Shown piece after piece: positions 20,893-31,527 of a DNA stretch of 64,000 nt. This DNA comes from Ottelia alismoides (lineage: Eukaryota > Streptophyta > Magnoliopsida > Alismatales > Hydrocharitaceae). The notes under the pieces are model-generated. The model was not told the DNA's origin and made no database searches. It saw only the letters and a list, made by a program, of their open reading frames with translations. Position 1 is the stretch's first letter. Every line of letters begins with the position of its first letter. A program made the position numbers and the translations under genes. The stretch covers positions 264,902-328,901 of the forward strand of contig JAZKJV010009628.1 of the NCBI GenBank assembly GCA_037367405.1. The letters are read 5' to 3'.

Positions 20893-21828
20893 ATTACAGG
20901 AGATGATGAGCAGGGCATAAGGCAGGCGAAAGAAATGATGGGTAGTGAGTTTGTCACTAAGGATCTTGGGGTCCTTAGATACTTTCTGGGGCTTGAATTT
21001 GTCAGAAATTCCTATGGACTAGTCATGTCACAAAGGAAATATGTTACAGATCTGTTGAGTGAAACAGGTATGCTTGAGTGTCGACCTGCTACGACACCAA
21101 TGGACCTCAGCATGAAGCTTTATGAAGATAACACAGAGAAGGTGGACAGGAGAAGATATAGAGAACTGGTAGGCAAACTGTTGTATGTCACGATCACTAG
21201 ACCAGATATATTATTTGCAGTGAGCCGTGTGAGCCAGTTCATGGAGCAACCACGCCAGGTGCATATGGATGCAATACATATGATACTTAGATATCTCAAA
21301 TCTTCTCCAGGTGCAGGTCTGCTATTCAAGAAAGGAAAGGGGATTTCTATCTCAGCATGTGCAGATGCAAACTATGCAGGATGTCCCAAGGATAGGAAGT
21401 CCACCTCAGGGTATGCTGTCTATGTTGGAGATGCCCTAATCTCATGGAGGAGTAAGAAACAAACTGTGGTAGCTAGATCTAGTGCTGAATCTGAATATAG
21501 GGCTATGGCCCAGGCTACTACAGAGATGATGTCGGTGAAAGCTGTGCTTACAGATCTATGTTTAGATGTACCCCTTCCTATGAACTTGGAATGTGATAAT
21601 CAGGTTGCTTTGTTTATTGCAAACAATCCTGCATTCCATGAGCGGACCAAGCATATTGAGGTGGATTGTCACTTCATACGTGATATGATTCAGAAAGGAT
21701 TCATTGCTACATCTCATGTTACTTCAGAGAATCAGACTGCAGACATATTCACCAAGACATTGCTACGAGGTCCATTTCAGAAGTGTGCTTCCAAGCTGAG
21801 CATGATTGATATCTATGCTACATCTTGA
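20893..21828 (+). CDS. Copia B reverse transcriptase end and RNase H
   Basis: Picks up DDEQGIRQAKEMMG, then FLGLEFVRNSYGLVMSQRKY, the connection domain, and RNase H: ADANYAGCPKDRKSTSGY, ARSSAESEYRAMA, CDNQVALFIANNPAFHERT and ADIFTKTL. It stops at TGA (21826-21828), just before the polypurine tract GAGGGGGAG and 3' LTR. Confidence 0.93.
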   Translation: MTGDDEQGIRQAKEMMGSEFVTKDLGVLRYFLGLEFVRNSYGLVMSQRKYVTDLLSETGMLECRPATTPMDLSMKLYEDNTEKVDRRRYRELVGKLLYVTITRPDILFAVSRVSQFMEQPRQVHMDAIHMILRYLKSSPGAGLLFKKGKGISISACADANYAGCPKDRKSTSGYAVYVGDALISWRSKKQTVVARSSAESEYRAMAQATTEMMSVKAVLTDLCLDVPLPMNLECDNQVALFIANNPAFHERTKHIEVDCHFIRDMIQKGFIATSHVTSENQTADIFTKTLLRGPFQKCASKLSMIDIYATS

Positions 21829-21835
21829 GGGGGAG

Positions 21836-21985
21836 TGTTAACGTATACAATAATAGTAGTATCTGTACCTTTCTCTATTTTGTTTTTCTTCATAGTATGC
21901 TTTTTTTAATTTACCCATAGGCTACTCTCCTATATAAGAGAGCCTAGGGTTCATGGAATAAACAAGTTATTCAGTTTTCCCAACA
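21836..21985 (+). repeat. Copia B 3' LTR
   Basis: TGTTAACGTATAC to CCCAACA, 150 bp, three differences from the 5' LTR (CTTTGTGTAA versus CTTTTTTTAA, CAATT versus CAGTT). Followed by the target duplication GCAAC. Confidence 0.95.
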
Positions 21986-21990
21986 GCAAC

Positions 21991-22411
21991 TATATTGAAC
22001 AGACCAGGATTAAATATCAAAAACTAAATTCAGCATATGTGCTAAAAGATATAAGCTTCAGAGAAAAGGTTTGTACACAGTTAGATGCCGATGGACATCA
22101 AAGATCACCACGAGTAAATCATATTGATTAATGTTCTTCCAGGCACTGTCATTTTTCCTTTTTTAATTTTTCCTTGAATCTTCTTTTTTTTTCCTCTTTC
22201 TTTTACTTCTTTGTTGTGTGATGTTGTGTAAAAGGTACTTAGTTCCCCTGCTTATACAACAAATATAAGAAATAAAGTTGCAAACTTAAGTATCGACAAT
22301 GCTTACTCCAAAAGTGAAAATATTAGACATCGGCATGAGCTCAATACATAAAAAATTGTAAGGCCGCCACGAGAAAACAAGAATTATGAAACTAATAGTA
22401 ACAGGATACAA
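21991..22411. other. Intron sequence between Copia B and Copia C
   Basis: AT-rich, with a pyrimidine tract near 22155-22210. No coding similarity and no DTPG exon on the minus strand. Confidence 0.5.
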
Positions 22412-22529
22412 TGCGAAATATAGTAATATTTTGTTCTTTTTATGGATTATCTTTTCTTTCCGTCTTGTTTATGTAAATAAAAGAATCCTAAGGCCTCACG
22501 AATAAGCAAATTATTGTTTTCTCTTGACA
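22412..22529 (+). repeat. Copia C 5' LTR (internally deleted)
   Basis: TGCGAAATATAG to CTCTTGACA. It shares ATATTTTGTTC, CTTTATGTAA and GAATAAGCAA with the 3' LTR at 38245-38377 but lacks part of the middle. A GC-rich leader follows to 23076. Confidence 0.65.
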
Positions 22530-23076
22530 TAGTATCGGAGCGACGGTCCGAGACCGGAATTCTCATACCCGCCACCCTCACACGCACTGCACGCCGTCAC
22601 CACCTCTCACGCGGTCCTTGCACAGCATCCAGCTGTTGCCGCAGCAGCAGCAGCATTCCGTGAGGGCACCAGCCACTGCGGCACCCTCCATGTGCCCCCC
22701 CAGCTGCCACAGCACCCTCCGTGCGGCCCCCAGAAACCGCAGGAGCCATCCATGCAGCACCTAGACGCCGCCAGCATTCCCCCGCGCACTTCCACACGCC
22801 ACCACGGGCCTATGAGCACCACCGTAGAGCCACCAACGGCCTCCGAAGCCGGTTTCTCTCATCTCTGTCACAAAACTGCAGTCTGAAACGGTCTGATTTT
22901 GACCCGAAAACGTGATTTCAGACCTATAAATCATGTTTGCTGGCCTAACACGGATCGAGAACCGACGAGGATGGTTGTATGAGTCTACACGTTCAACCAA
23001 TCCTCTAAATGATCATGTATACGAGCTCGGATCGATCTACATCCCAGTAGAGTTCTGTTTCAACATTCTTTTTATC

Positions 23077-23561
23077 ATGTCAGGAAACAAGAATGGCATC
23101 TTCTATTCATCTGGTGCCTTCAATGGCCAAGCTCCTATCGTGACGATGGATGGGACCAACTACGAGTTGTGGTCCATTCAGTTTATGAGTCTTAAGCAGT
23201 GCAATAACAAGGAGCACATTCTGACAGAGCCTGAGCCGACGGATAAGACCAGGGGCAATACTTCGTGGAAGCAAGATGACATCTATGCGCGTGTTTGGCT
23301 TTCTGGACTCCTATTACAAAGATCGCCAATGATGTTGTGAACTAACCCACCATCAAGGTGATGTGGGATATTCTGACAGCTACATATGCCCAAGCGAATA
23401 ACAAGGCCAAGACTCGTCAGCTTCAGTTTGATATATACATGGCCAAGCAGAATCGTCGTCCTCTACATACCTTCTATTCTTCATTTCGAGACATGTTTGA
23501 GAAACTTCACAGCTTCATGCTTCTTACCACTTCCACAGAGGAGCGGATAGCATACAGTAAC
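23077..23561 (+). pseudogene. Copia C gag, first part
   Basis: MSGNKNGIFYSSGAFNGQAP, DGTNYELWSIQFMSL and HILTEPEPTDKT mark Copia gag. The frame breaks near 23330 and resumes at MWDILTATYAQANNKAKT, ending at the nested LTR. It continues after the insertion at 26109. Confidence 0.85.
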
Positions 23562-23872
23562 AGTTGGAGTATGTGTTGTGTGCCACTTGAGTTGCAGATG
23601 GGTAAATGAATCACTCCAGGATCCATTTACCACATCCATGTGTTTAGTTCCACATCACTAGTAGTGGGACTTAAAGGCTTTGTGGAGGCTATATAAGAAG
23701 CCCCAGACTCATGTATCCATTGAGAAAAACAATAGAAGCATCAGCCCTTTGAGGCGTTTTCCCGTGATTTCATCCTGCTCCTTAAGGAGAATGGTTCCAC
23801 ATTAAAATCCCTTATTATTCCATGTTTTATCTTTATTATTCTGATACGCTTCTGCATTCATATTTTCTAACA
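23562..23872 (+). repeat. 5' LTR of the nested non-autonomous element
   Basis: Contains GAGGCTATATAAGAAGCC and ends in TTCTAACA before the primer site. Solo relatives in this window lie at 354-656 and 4120-4399, both on the minus strand. Confidence 0.88.
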
Positions 23873-25793
23873 TGGTATCAGAGCGGGTTTGATTCTCGAG
23901 GTTTTCATGTTCTTCATTTCTTTGAGTTTCGATTGTAATGGTTTGTCTATTAAGATTCATTCTTTGAAGATTATTTGTTCAAGCTTTCGGGTCTCTGAAA
24001 CCCTAAAATCTACAAGCCAAATTTGATGTGTTCCTATATGTTCTCTTACGCCACTCATGCCCCAGATCTGATAATCTCCAAGCACATGTGTACGCCGGCC
24101 TTCAATTCCTAGCGGTCTTCAATCCCTCACGCGAGCCCCTACCCTCACGTATTGTACCTCTCTGAGCCGCTGCCCTCGAAATCCAGCAGCCCAGGTGCAA
24201 AGATGTGGTACGATGACGCATCTAAGTCGGCGGCTCCTCTCCCGCGCAGGTCGCATCTCCTTCTCGAGCGGCGAGGCCGCTCCTTCTCGTCTCGTGCAGG
24301 CGACGCGAGGCAACTCCACAGGCGGCAATGCCACTCCCGCCGCCACATCCAGATCGTAGTCTCCACATGCGAGTCTCCTCCCCTGTAAGACCAGTCGCAG
24401 GCAGAGGTAGCAGCCTCCTCTCCTCGATAACCTCCAGCCGAAGCTCTGGCAGAAGCCTCCTGGCAACAGATCCTGGCGACGGCCTCGACCTTCTAGCTTT
24501 GCCCCATCGAGGGCGGCGTGGCTTTGAAGAAACATGGGTCCTAGTGGGGAACCCTAAATGAGCGTGGTTGTTTATAAAAAAAATCTCTGCTTGGTAAAAG
24601 GAAAAAAAGGGCAACGGGCCCCAAAACCCGAAGTAGGGTGTGTATTTGTCAAAAAAAATAAAAGGCACGTACCATAAAAAGGCGTACGCAAGATTTTTTG
24701 CAAAACAAACAGCAGGAAAAGCCAAAAAAATGAAACGGTTCATTAAAAAAATGAGAGAAGAGTTTGTTATTAGAAAAAGAAAAGAAAAAGAAAAAAAGGA
24801 GGGAAATAGTAAAGAAAAATGCAAAAAAAATGATTCTTTAGAGAAATGAAAAGCCAAAAAAATGTGAATGGCTTATTTGAGGGGAAAAAATAGGACGACT
24901 ATTTGAAAAAAAGAATGAAATAGCCATGAGAAAGAAATTGATTGAGAAAAGCCCGAAAAAAAATGTGACGGCTTGATTTATTCTCCCCATCTTTGTTGTT
25001 TTCTCTCAACTTGATCGATGTTTGTCATTTCGACCAATATGGGAGAAAGGAGGGGAAATGTGTAGAGTTACAGTCCGAGTCACATCCATACTCTCCAGAC
25101 TCCAGACTCTAGGCCATTCAGATTATTCAAACTCTACGGTTGTCAGATTTTCAGACACGACGCATAGATATCTTCTGAGTCTTCAACTCAGACACGCACA
25201 TGTATGCGGTCTTCTTTTCAGAGGAGCACATGTATGTCATCATTTCCCGTGGTCCCCGTCATTCTTGTTGTTTCGGCCAGGGTTTTCATGTAACCCATAG
25301 GAACTCTAAAGTAGAGTATCATTCCCTATGTCGTATGGGCAAGGGTTTTCATGTGGCTAAATAGGGACTCCAGAGTAGAGTACCATTCTCTATGTCAGAT
25401 GAGAGAGATTCAATTCTCCAATGAAGAGACTTCTTCAGACTCCATTCTCCAGCAATCGTGGACTCTGATAAGGATTGCACTACATGGCTTTTCAGTTCGT
25501 CCCTTTCAGAGATGGAGTAGTTGTCCCCATGTTGTGGCGGGCCAGAGTTCTCCAGGTGGAGACTCATCCAGTTTCAATGGCTCTGACAAGCACAGTCCAG
25601 AGCACCCACTCAGTTGACTCACACTCCAGCCTGTTTGACCTCCTCATCTGCACAGCGTGAGAAGCAACGTCCTCGACAGCCGTCGACAGTTGTGCTGTTA
25701 AGTTGATAGTGTCCGTAATATCTTGTAGCGTGAGTTTGAGATCTCTTTCTATTTGTCCAAGCTGTGCATTACATGCTCCAGCTTGAGAGGGAG

Positions 25794-26108
25794 TGTTGGA
25801 GTATATGTGTTGTGTGCCACTTGAGTTGTAGATGGGTAAATGGATCACTCCATGATCCATTTACCACATCCATGTGTTTAGTCTCACATCTACCAGTGGT
25901 GGAACTTGGAGGCTCTGTGGAGGCTATATAAGGAGCCACAGACCTCTTGTATCCATTGGGAAAAGCAATAGAAGCATCAACCATTGGAGGTGTTCTCCCG
26001 TGGTTTCGTACCGCTCCTTATGGAATCGGGTTTCACGTTAAAATTCCTTATTCTTCCATGTTTTATCTTTATTATTCTGATACGCTTCCACATTCCTATT
26101 TACTTACA
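25794..26108 (+). repeat. 3' LTR of the nested non-autonomous element
   Basis: TGTTGGAGTATATG to TTACTTACA, clearly paired with 23562-23872 despite many substitutions, indicating an old insertion. Confidence 0.88.
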
Positions 26109-27021
26109 GGAACTCCACGATGGTCGGAGTTTTCTTGGCAGTTATGGATCCAAAATATGAGGCGGCACGTGCACAGCTTCTTACAAGTGTGACCATACCT
26201 CCCATGGAAGAAGCCTATCGTCGCCTCAGTAGGATTCTTATCCCACATGTTGCCACCACACAAACCTCCTCAGCAATGGATGCATCTCGTGATAGGGGAG
26301 ATTCTACACAGTTCAGAGGGTGTGGTCCTCGTGGCAGAATAGATGGATATCGGTGTGACCCATGCACCTAATATCGTCGCCCAGATCACTCTGAGGACAT
26401 GTTATTAGAAGCATGAATACCATGTATCTGCATGTTTGGCTGAGCAGATTGAGCCTTCAGACAGTTTGACACCTCAGGCAAATCCTCGCCTTGATGATAT
26501 TGTCTCCAGACTGAGGAGATAATGAATCATGTTGATGGCACCACTACAGATTCCCCAGATGTCACAGTTGCTGCTAGGGCTCGTTCGAGCTACCCATATA
26601 TAACCTATGCTTTTACCGATTATAGCAGGGCAGATATGAGAGAGTTGATCATGAACTCTGGTGATTCCCAACGTCAGTATGGAGACAGAGCACAGTTCCG
26701 TAACTTCTGTTCTTACATATCTATATCTCCAAGTAGATCGTCGTTATTGCGCACGAGGTTTACTTACCCATCATATAACAGGGGGAGGTGCATTTGACGT
26801 CATCCATGCACCTGCATAATGTTTTATATGCTCATGGCATTCAGATGAACTTGCTTTCTATTAGTCAGATTACGAAGGACCTGCATTGTCGTACTATTTT
26901 TCACCCATCCTCGCTTGTGTTACAGGACATACTCACGGGCAGGATGATTGGATGTGGCCTTGGGTAGCCGGTGTTCTACAGACTCGTCCAGCCTCCTCAT
27001 ATGGATGCCCCTATTGTTCCT
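26109..27021 (+). pseudogene. Copia C gag end and protease region
   Basis: Gag resumes STMVGVFLAVMDPKYEAARA and MEEAYRRLSRI. A knuckle remnant and a protease block follow, the latter reading LIMNSGDSQ where DSGA is expected. The catalytic Asp codon is AAC at 26654-26656. The blocks for NVLYAHGIQMN and SISQITKDLHC are visible in shifted frames. It stops at the hAT insertion. Confidence 0.8.
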
Positions 27022-27046
27022 ACTGGACCCATGGAAGGTCGTTTCC

Positions 27047-27180
27047 CGATATATCGGCGATATATCGTTGATATATCGGTATCGATGGGGTCAAGATATC
27101 GATATCACTATGTATATCCAAATACCGGGTGTCGGCGATATATCGACGATATATCGTTTGTCGGCGATATATCGCCGACA
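27047..27180. repeat. hAT subterminal palindromic repeats (left)
   Basis: At least six copies of variants of CGATATATCG separated by short spacers. The same motif clusters at 33095-33175 near the right end. In hAT elements such subterminal repeats bind transposase (family knowledge). Confidence 0.8.
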
Positions 27181-28149
27181 CTTGGCATATTCTTTTCTTT
27201 GCATGCACGAAATGGATGCCCATGTCGGCTCATTTCGACATTAAAAAGGGGATATCGCCCCATATCGAGAGCACCAAAATTTGGAGCTCCAAACCTTCCT
27301 TCCTCCGTCTCCATTGCATTTCGAGCCTTTGAGGTATGAATCCTATGATCCAGTCTTAATTGGTGAGTAAATTTTTAAAATTTCTTAGGTCTTTTGTTCT
27401 TGATTGGAATGAGTATAGTTTGGTAGCTTGGATTACATGTTTTAAGCCTTAGGAAATGCCATTTTATGTTGATTTTTGTTAAGTGTTGTTGTCTAATTAA
27501 TTAAATCCGAAAATAGTATATTCAATTCTTGAAATTATTGAGTAATTTGGTGGTCAATTTTGAGGATTTTGGTTTTTTTGAGTTTATTAGGTACTCATAT
27601 GGTAGGATGGACTTGGATCTCATGATTTAGAATTAGTTTAACATTTTTCGCGTTGATTTATGTTGGGTAAATTGGGGTAATTAATTAAATCCGAAAATAG
27701 TAGATTTAATTCTTGAAATTATTGAGTAATTTGGTCGTCAATTTTGGGGCTTTTGATTTTTTTTGAGTTTATTAGGTACTCATATGGTAGCATGGACTTG
27801 GATCTCACGATTTAGAATTAGTTTAACATTTTTCGTGGTGATTTATGTTGGGTAAATTGGGGTAATTAATTAAATCCGAAAATAGTAGATTTAATTCTTG
27901 AAATTATTGAGTAATTTGGTTGTCAATTTTGGGGCTTTTGGTTTTGGGATTTTTACCCGGCAGACCCTATAATCTTTGTCAATTACTTCTACGACTTTTG
28001 AATCATCGTAATTCCTCCCTCGACCCCATAAACTTGCTCCGCCTTACCCCACAGACCCTGCCGTCAGTTTTAACTTTATTTGAGTCAAATTCTTGAGTTA
28101 GCCTTGAGTTAATCTAACCGATGGAAATCGGACGGTGGATATCTTCTTC

Positions 28150-28580
28150 CCCTTCTTCTCCAAGCACATCGACATTTGGAGTGTGGGGTGCATCTTCGCC
28201 GAGCTGCTCACCGGGAAGCCCCTCTTCCCCGACAAAAATGTGGTGCACCAGCTGGATATCATAACGGATTTGCTAGGTACTCCTTCTGCGGAATCCATTG
28301 CAAGGATTCAGAACGACAAGGCCAGGAGGTACTTGAGCGGCATGAGCGAAGCCACCAGTTCCTCTGTCCTGGAAGTTCTCCGGTGTTGATCCTCTCGCGC
28401 TTAATCTTCTCGAGAGGTTGCTCGTATTCGATCCCATAGATCTCTCTCCTGCTGAGGAGGCGCTGCGTGATCCATACTTTGTGGGTTTGGCTGATCCTGA
28501 AGAGAACCATCCACGCAGCCGATTCTGAAATCTGAGCTTGAGTTCGAAAGGAGGAGAATGACTAAATATGATATCAGAGA
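28150..28580 (+). pseudogene. MAP-kinase gene fragment captured by the Pack-MULE
   Basis: In one frame it reads [20 protein letters not shown], then [20 protein letters not shown] and KARRYLSGM. The +1 frame continues [45 protein letters not shown] and, after a stop and shift, ELEFERRRMTKYDIREL. These are kinase subdomains IX-XI and the C-terminal extension of a plant MAP kinase; the FERRR..T..D(I/V)REL tail suggests the TDY-type group. Catalytic and activation loops are absent, and stops and shifts make it non-functional. Several exons appear joined without introns. Confidence 0.88.
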
Positions 28581-29049
28581 ACTGCCGCATACGACCAAAG
28601 GAGAAAGATCGCAACTTTCCGCCACTGCCAACCTCGGAAACAGATTTTTCTTCAAATTTTGCAGGACCACAAGAAAAAGATGTTCCGTTTCCCCCAAAAT
28701 CCGACCTATCTCCTCAAACCATGAACTGTTTATACAAGAGCCGGAATCCCTAAGAGGGACTAAGCTACACTGGGAAGCTTTCGCATGCAAATTGGAGCAG
28801 AATTGGAGGCATTCGCCAAGCGGGTAGAGGTTGTAAGAAGAAGCTCGATGTTGATCACCCGAGCTCCGAGAAGCTCTCCTTCGTGGAGATCACCATGACA
28901 CTAGCGCTCTCTCTCTCTCTCAGTTCAGTTATGGAAGAACAGAACTAAAAAGTGAACTGAAGAGAGGAGAGAGAACTCGAGAGAGAGATCTTGCAAAGAT
29001 AAATATATTTGAGGCTGACAAAGCGATCGTGGAGGCCGTGTAAGGTCGA

Positions 29050-29250
29050 GGTCGATGATAGGAGGGGAGGTCGGGCAGAGAGGAGTTCAAGGAAGGGGAG
29101 GTCCGGCGCAGGCGGCGAGGAGGTTAGGGGAGGGGAGGTCGGGCGGAGGCGGTAAGGAGGTCAGGGGATGGGAGGTCGGGCGGAGGGGAGGGGAGGTCAG
29201 GGGAGGAGAGGAGGGGATGTCTGGAGGAGGCCTAGAGGAGAAAGGGAGAA
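29050..29250 (+). repeat. G-rich degenerate repeat in the Pack-MULE
   Basis: Repeated variants of GGGGAGGTCGGGCGGAGG. Runs of three or more G at short spacing on the plus strand could form G-quadruplexes (inference). The frames through it are low complexity and not genes. Confidence 0.65.
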
Positions 29251-29817
29251 GAGATGTCATTTTTGTAATTTTGAGAAACAAAATGGGCATTATGGAAATA
29301 GAATTCACGGTATCCGGTTAGTTTTAACAGCCAAATGGATGGGAGTTAACCACAGGGTTTATATGGTAAGGGTTAGCAAGTTTACGAGGTTGAGGGAGGA
29401 ATATCGATGTTTTAAAGGTCGTAGAGGTAATTAGCAAAAATTATAGGGTCTGCCGGGTAAAAATCCCTTTGATTTTTTTGGCTTTATTAGGTACTCATAT
29501 GGCAAGACGGACTTGGATCTCATGATTTAGACTTACTTTTAGTTTTTTCCTGTTGATTTATGTTGGGTAAATTGGGGTAATTAATTAAATCCGAAAATAT
29601 TAGATTTAATTCTTGAAATTATTGAGTAATTCGGTGGTCAATTTTGGGACTTTTGATTTTTTTGAGTTTATTAGGTACTCATATGGCAGGACGGACTTGG
29701 ATCTCATGATTTAGACTTAGTTTTAGTTTTTTCGTTTTGGTTTATGTTGGGTAAATTGGGGTAATTAATTAAATCTGAAAATAGTAGATTTAATCCTTGA
29801 AATTATTGAGTAATTTG

Positions 29818-30800
29818 GTGAAGGCTCCAAGTGCCAAAGAGTTGATGAACAAGTATCTTGCGCAAGAGAAGGAGGAGATTAACGAGTACATCTCGGACCT
29901 AAGGAAGAGATGGCCAAAGTACGGCATGACGTTGATGTGTGATGGTTGGACAAGTTATACGAGGAAGCAGATCATCAACTTCCTTGTTTACTGCGACGGC
30001 CAAACGATTTTCCTTAAATCCGTCGATGCATCTGAACAGGTCAAGGACTACAAGTACCCGCTGAAGTTGTTGAAGGACGCCATTAAGGACGTTGGGAAGG
30101 ACAATATCGTACAGATTGTGACGGACAACGAAAGCAACTTTAAGAAAGCAGGAGAAACAATAATGAAGTCCGGCGCCTACGGCATTTTTTGGACACCGTG
30201 TGTTGCGTATTGCATAGATCTGATTCTAAAGGACTTCGGCAAGAGGAAGCTCGTCGTGAAGGTCATTGAACAAGCACGAGCGATCACGACTTTCATTTAC
30301 AATCATATTAAAGTGTTGACCTTGATGAGGCGGACATGCAATGGTGAGTTGGTGAGGCTGGTATCACACTCTTTGCAACCAATTTTATACCGTTGCAAAG
30401 CCTCAAATAGCACAAGACAGGGTTAAAGACCATGTGCTGCCACGGTGAATGGTTCGAGAACCCAGAAGCTCGAACTGAAAGAGAAAGGAGAGTGCAGGCA
30501 ATCATCAACGATCTCCATTTTTGGGATGACGTGACAAAGGTCACGAAAATAATGGAACATGTTTCTGCATTGCCTATCGTAGATGGGGATAAAAAGCCAA
30601 CTATGGGAGTCATCTACGAGGCAAAGCGCTACATGAGGGAGAAGGTTAGAGAAACAGTTGGGAGAGGATTTAAAGCATGGTTGGACATCATAGACGAAAG
30701 ATGGTCCAAGATGCTCTCATATCCTCTTCACAAGGCTAGTACGTTTTATTATCCATTTAGGTTTTTTAATCCATTTCCGTATGTATGTACTTTTGAATGA
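29818..30800 (+). pseudogene. hAT transposase, DUF659-type part
   Basis: The open frame reads KAPSAKELMNKYLAQEKEEI, RWPKYGMTLMCDGWTSYTRK, VDASEQVKDYKYPLKLL, IVTDNESNFKKAGE and WTPCVAYCIDLIL. CDGWT and TDN carry the first two acidic residues of the hAT catalytic core. A frameshift near 30420 leads to the frame 30432-30800 (WFENPEARTERERRVQAI, DDVTKVTKIMEH, KRYMREKVRETVG). No ATG precedes the coding part; it abuts the tandem array, so the BED-finger exons are lost or were replaced. Confidence 0.88.
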
Positions 30801-30827
30801 TTCAAATTTGAGAATTGTTCTTCTCCA

Positions 30828-31527
30828 GCATATTACTTAAATCCGAAGTACCAATACAAGAACAGTCTTGGTACAAATGCTGACCTTCTTGCAGCTCTAC
30901 AAGTTGTGGTGGAGAAGCTCGTCAAGGACGAGAAGGCACAAACCTCGTGCATGAATGAAGTAAGACCGTAAGAACGCTTGTATAATGTACAATCTACTTT
31001 GAGGCACAAACCATGTTATGACTTACAGTTTCGATTAAAGTGCAGATTAAATACTTTAGGGATGCCTTGGGTTCTTTCGGTAGGGTAACCATGGTTAGTG
31101 GACGCGTCAGTACTCTTCCTGTTAAGGACTAAGTCTACTAATTGACATGTGTAACAATTTGACTATTATTGATTTATGATTTATCTCTTTTGAATTTTCC
31201 GCAGCCGAATGATGGTTACTGTATGGGATGGAAGCTCCCAACCTTCGCAAAGTGGCAGTGAAAGTATTGTCCCAAACAGCATCTGTCGGTGGTTGTGAGA
31301 GAAATTGGAGAACATTCAACTTGATCCATTCGAGGAGATGGAAAAAGTTGGGAGAACAACGACTCCACGATCTTGTTTCCGTACACTACAAGTTCAGGTT
31401 GAAGATGAAACATGCAAAAGAGGGGCATGACAGAGAGGACTACACAGACTCCATCGATCTTGCATATATTTTCAAGATGCACGACGACGATGCAGATGAA
31501 GATGTTGCAGAGGTGGTTGGATTCTAA
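30828..31527 (+). pseudogene. hAT transposase, middle exons and C-terminal dimerisation domain
   Basis: An exon at about 30828-30957 reads YYLNPKYQYKNSLGTNADLL and ends before GTAAGA. After an intron, RKVAVKVLSQTASVGGCERN and NWRTFNLIHSRRWKKLGEQR, then LHDLVSVHYKFRLK, make up the hAT dimerisation region that supplies the third catalytic residue and holds the multimer together. The frame ends at a TAA near 31525 while a +1 frame carries on. Confidence 0.88.

Larger units (their letters stand above)
16411..21985 (+). mobile_element. Copia B, youngest and best preserved LTR retrotransposon
   Basis: Two 150-bp LTRs differ at only about three positions. Flanks are GCAAC at 16406-16410 and 21986-21990, a perfect 5-bp duplication. 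Gag, protease, integrase, reverse transcriptase and RNase H all keep their catalytic residues. Two events disrupt the polyprotein: an 80-bp tandem duplication at 18388-18547 and a MITE at 20441-20892. It is closely related to Copia A (about the same domain text throughout). The short LTRs resemble those of the Ale lineage, which I cannot confirm. Confidence 0.95.
23562..26108 (+). mobile_element. Non-autonomous LTR element (LARD/TRIM type) nested in Copia C gag
   Basis: LTRs at 23562-23872 and 25794-26108 (about 310 bp) start AG/TGTTGGAGTAT and end TAACA/TTACA. The primer site TGGTATCAGAGC (23873-23884) follows the first. A purine-rich GAGAGGGAG precedes the second. Flanks GTAAC (23557-23561) and GGAAC (26109-26113) are a 5-bp duplication with one change, and gag reads across the insertion. 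The 1.9-kb interior has a GC-rich leader, an A-rich purine tract (24590-24970) and no protein domain I recognise, so it depends on other elements for movement. Confidence 0.9.
27946..29467 (+). mobile_element. Pack-MULE carrying a MAP-kinase gene fragment
   Basis: Long terminal inverted repeats begin GGGATTTTTACCCGGCAGAC on each strand and stay similar for about 130-150 bp. Flanks TTTGGTTTT (27937-27945) and TTTGATTTT (29468-29476) are a 9-bp duplication with one change, the Mutator signature. No transposase is present. The interior holds a MAP-kinase fragment (28150-28580), pyrimidine and purine tracts and a G-rich stretch (29050-29250). It sits in the tandem array of the hAT. Confidence 0.93.
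27395..29818 (+). repeat. 185-bp tandem array inside the hAT, split by the Pack-MULE
   Basis: Units carrying GTTTATTAGGTACTCATATGG start at 27580, 27765, 29480 (GCTTTATTAGG) and 29664, with a more diverged unit before 27580. Spacing is about 185 bp. The 27765-29480 gap is one unit plus the 1531 bp of MULE and duplication, so the array was continuous before that insertion. The last unit runs directly into transposase coding sequence at about 29818. Confidence 0.88.

Noticed and set aside
24119..24535. Minus-strand 138-codon Cys/Arg/Gly-rich frame
   Set aside because: It lies in the GC-rich leader of a non-autonomous LTR element, antisense, with no domain.
27047..27180. Regularly spaced ATATCG palindromes considered as a CRISPR-like array
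   Set aside because: Plant DNA; spacing is irregular, no unique spacers, and the position fits hAT subterminal repeats.
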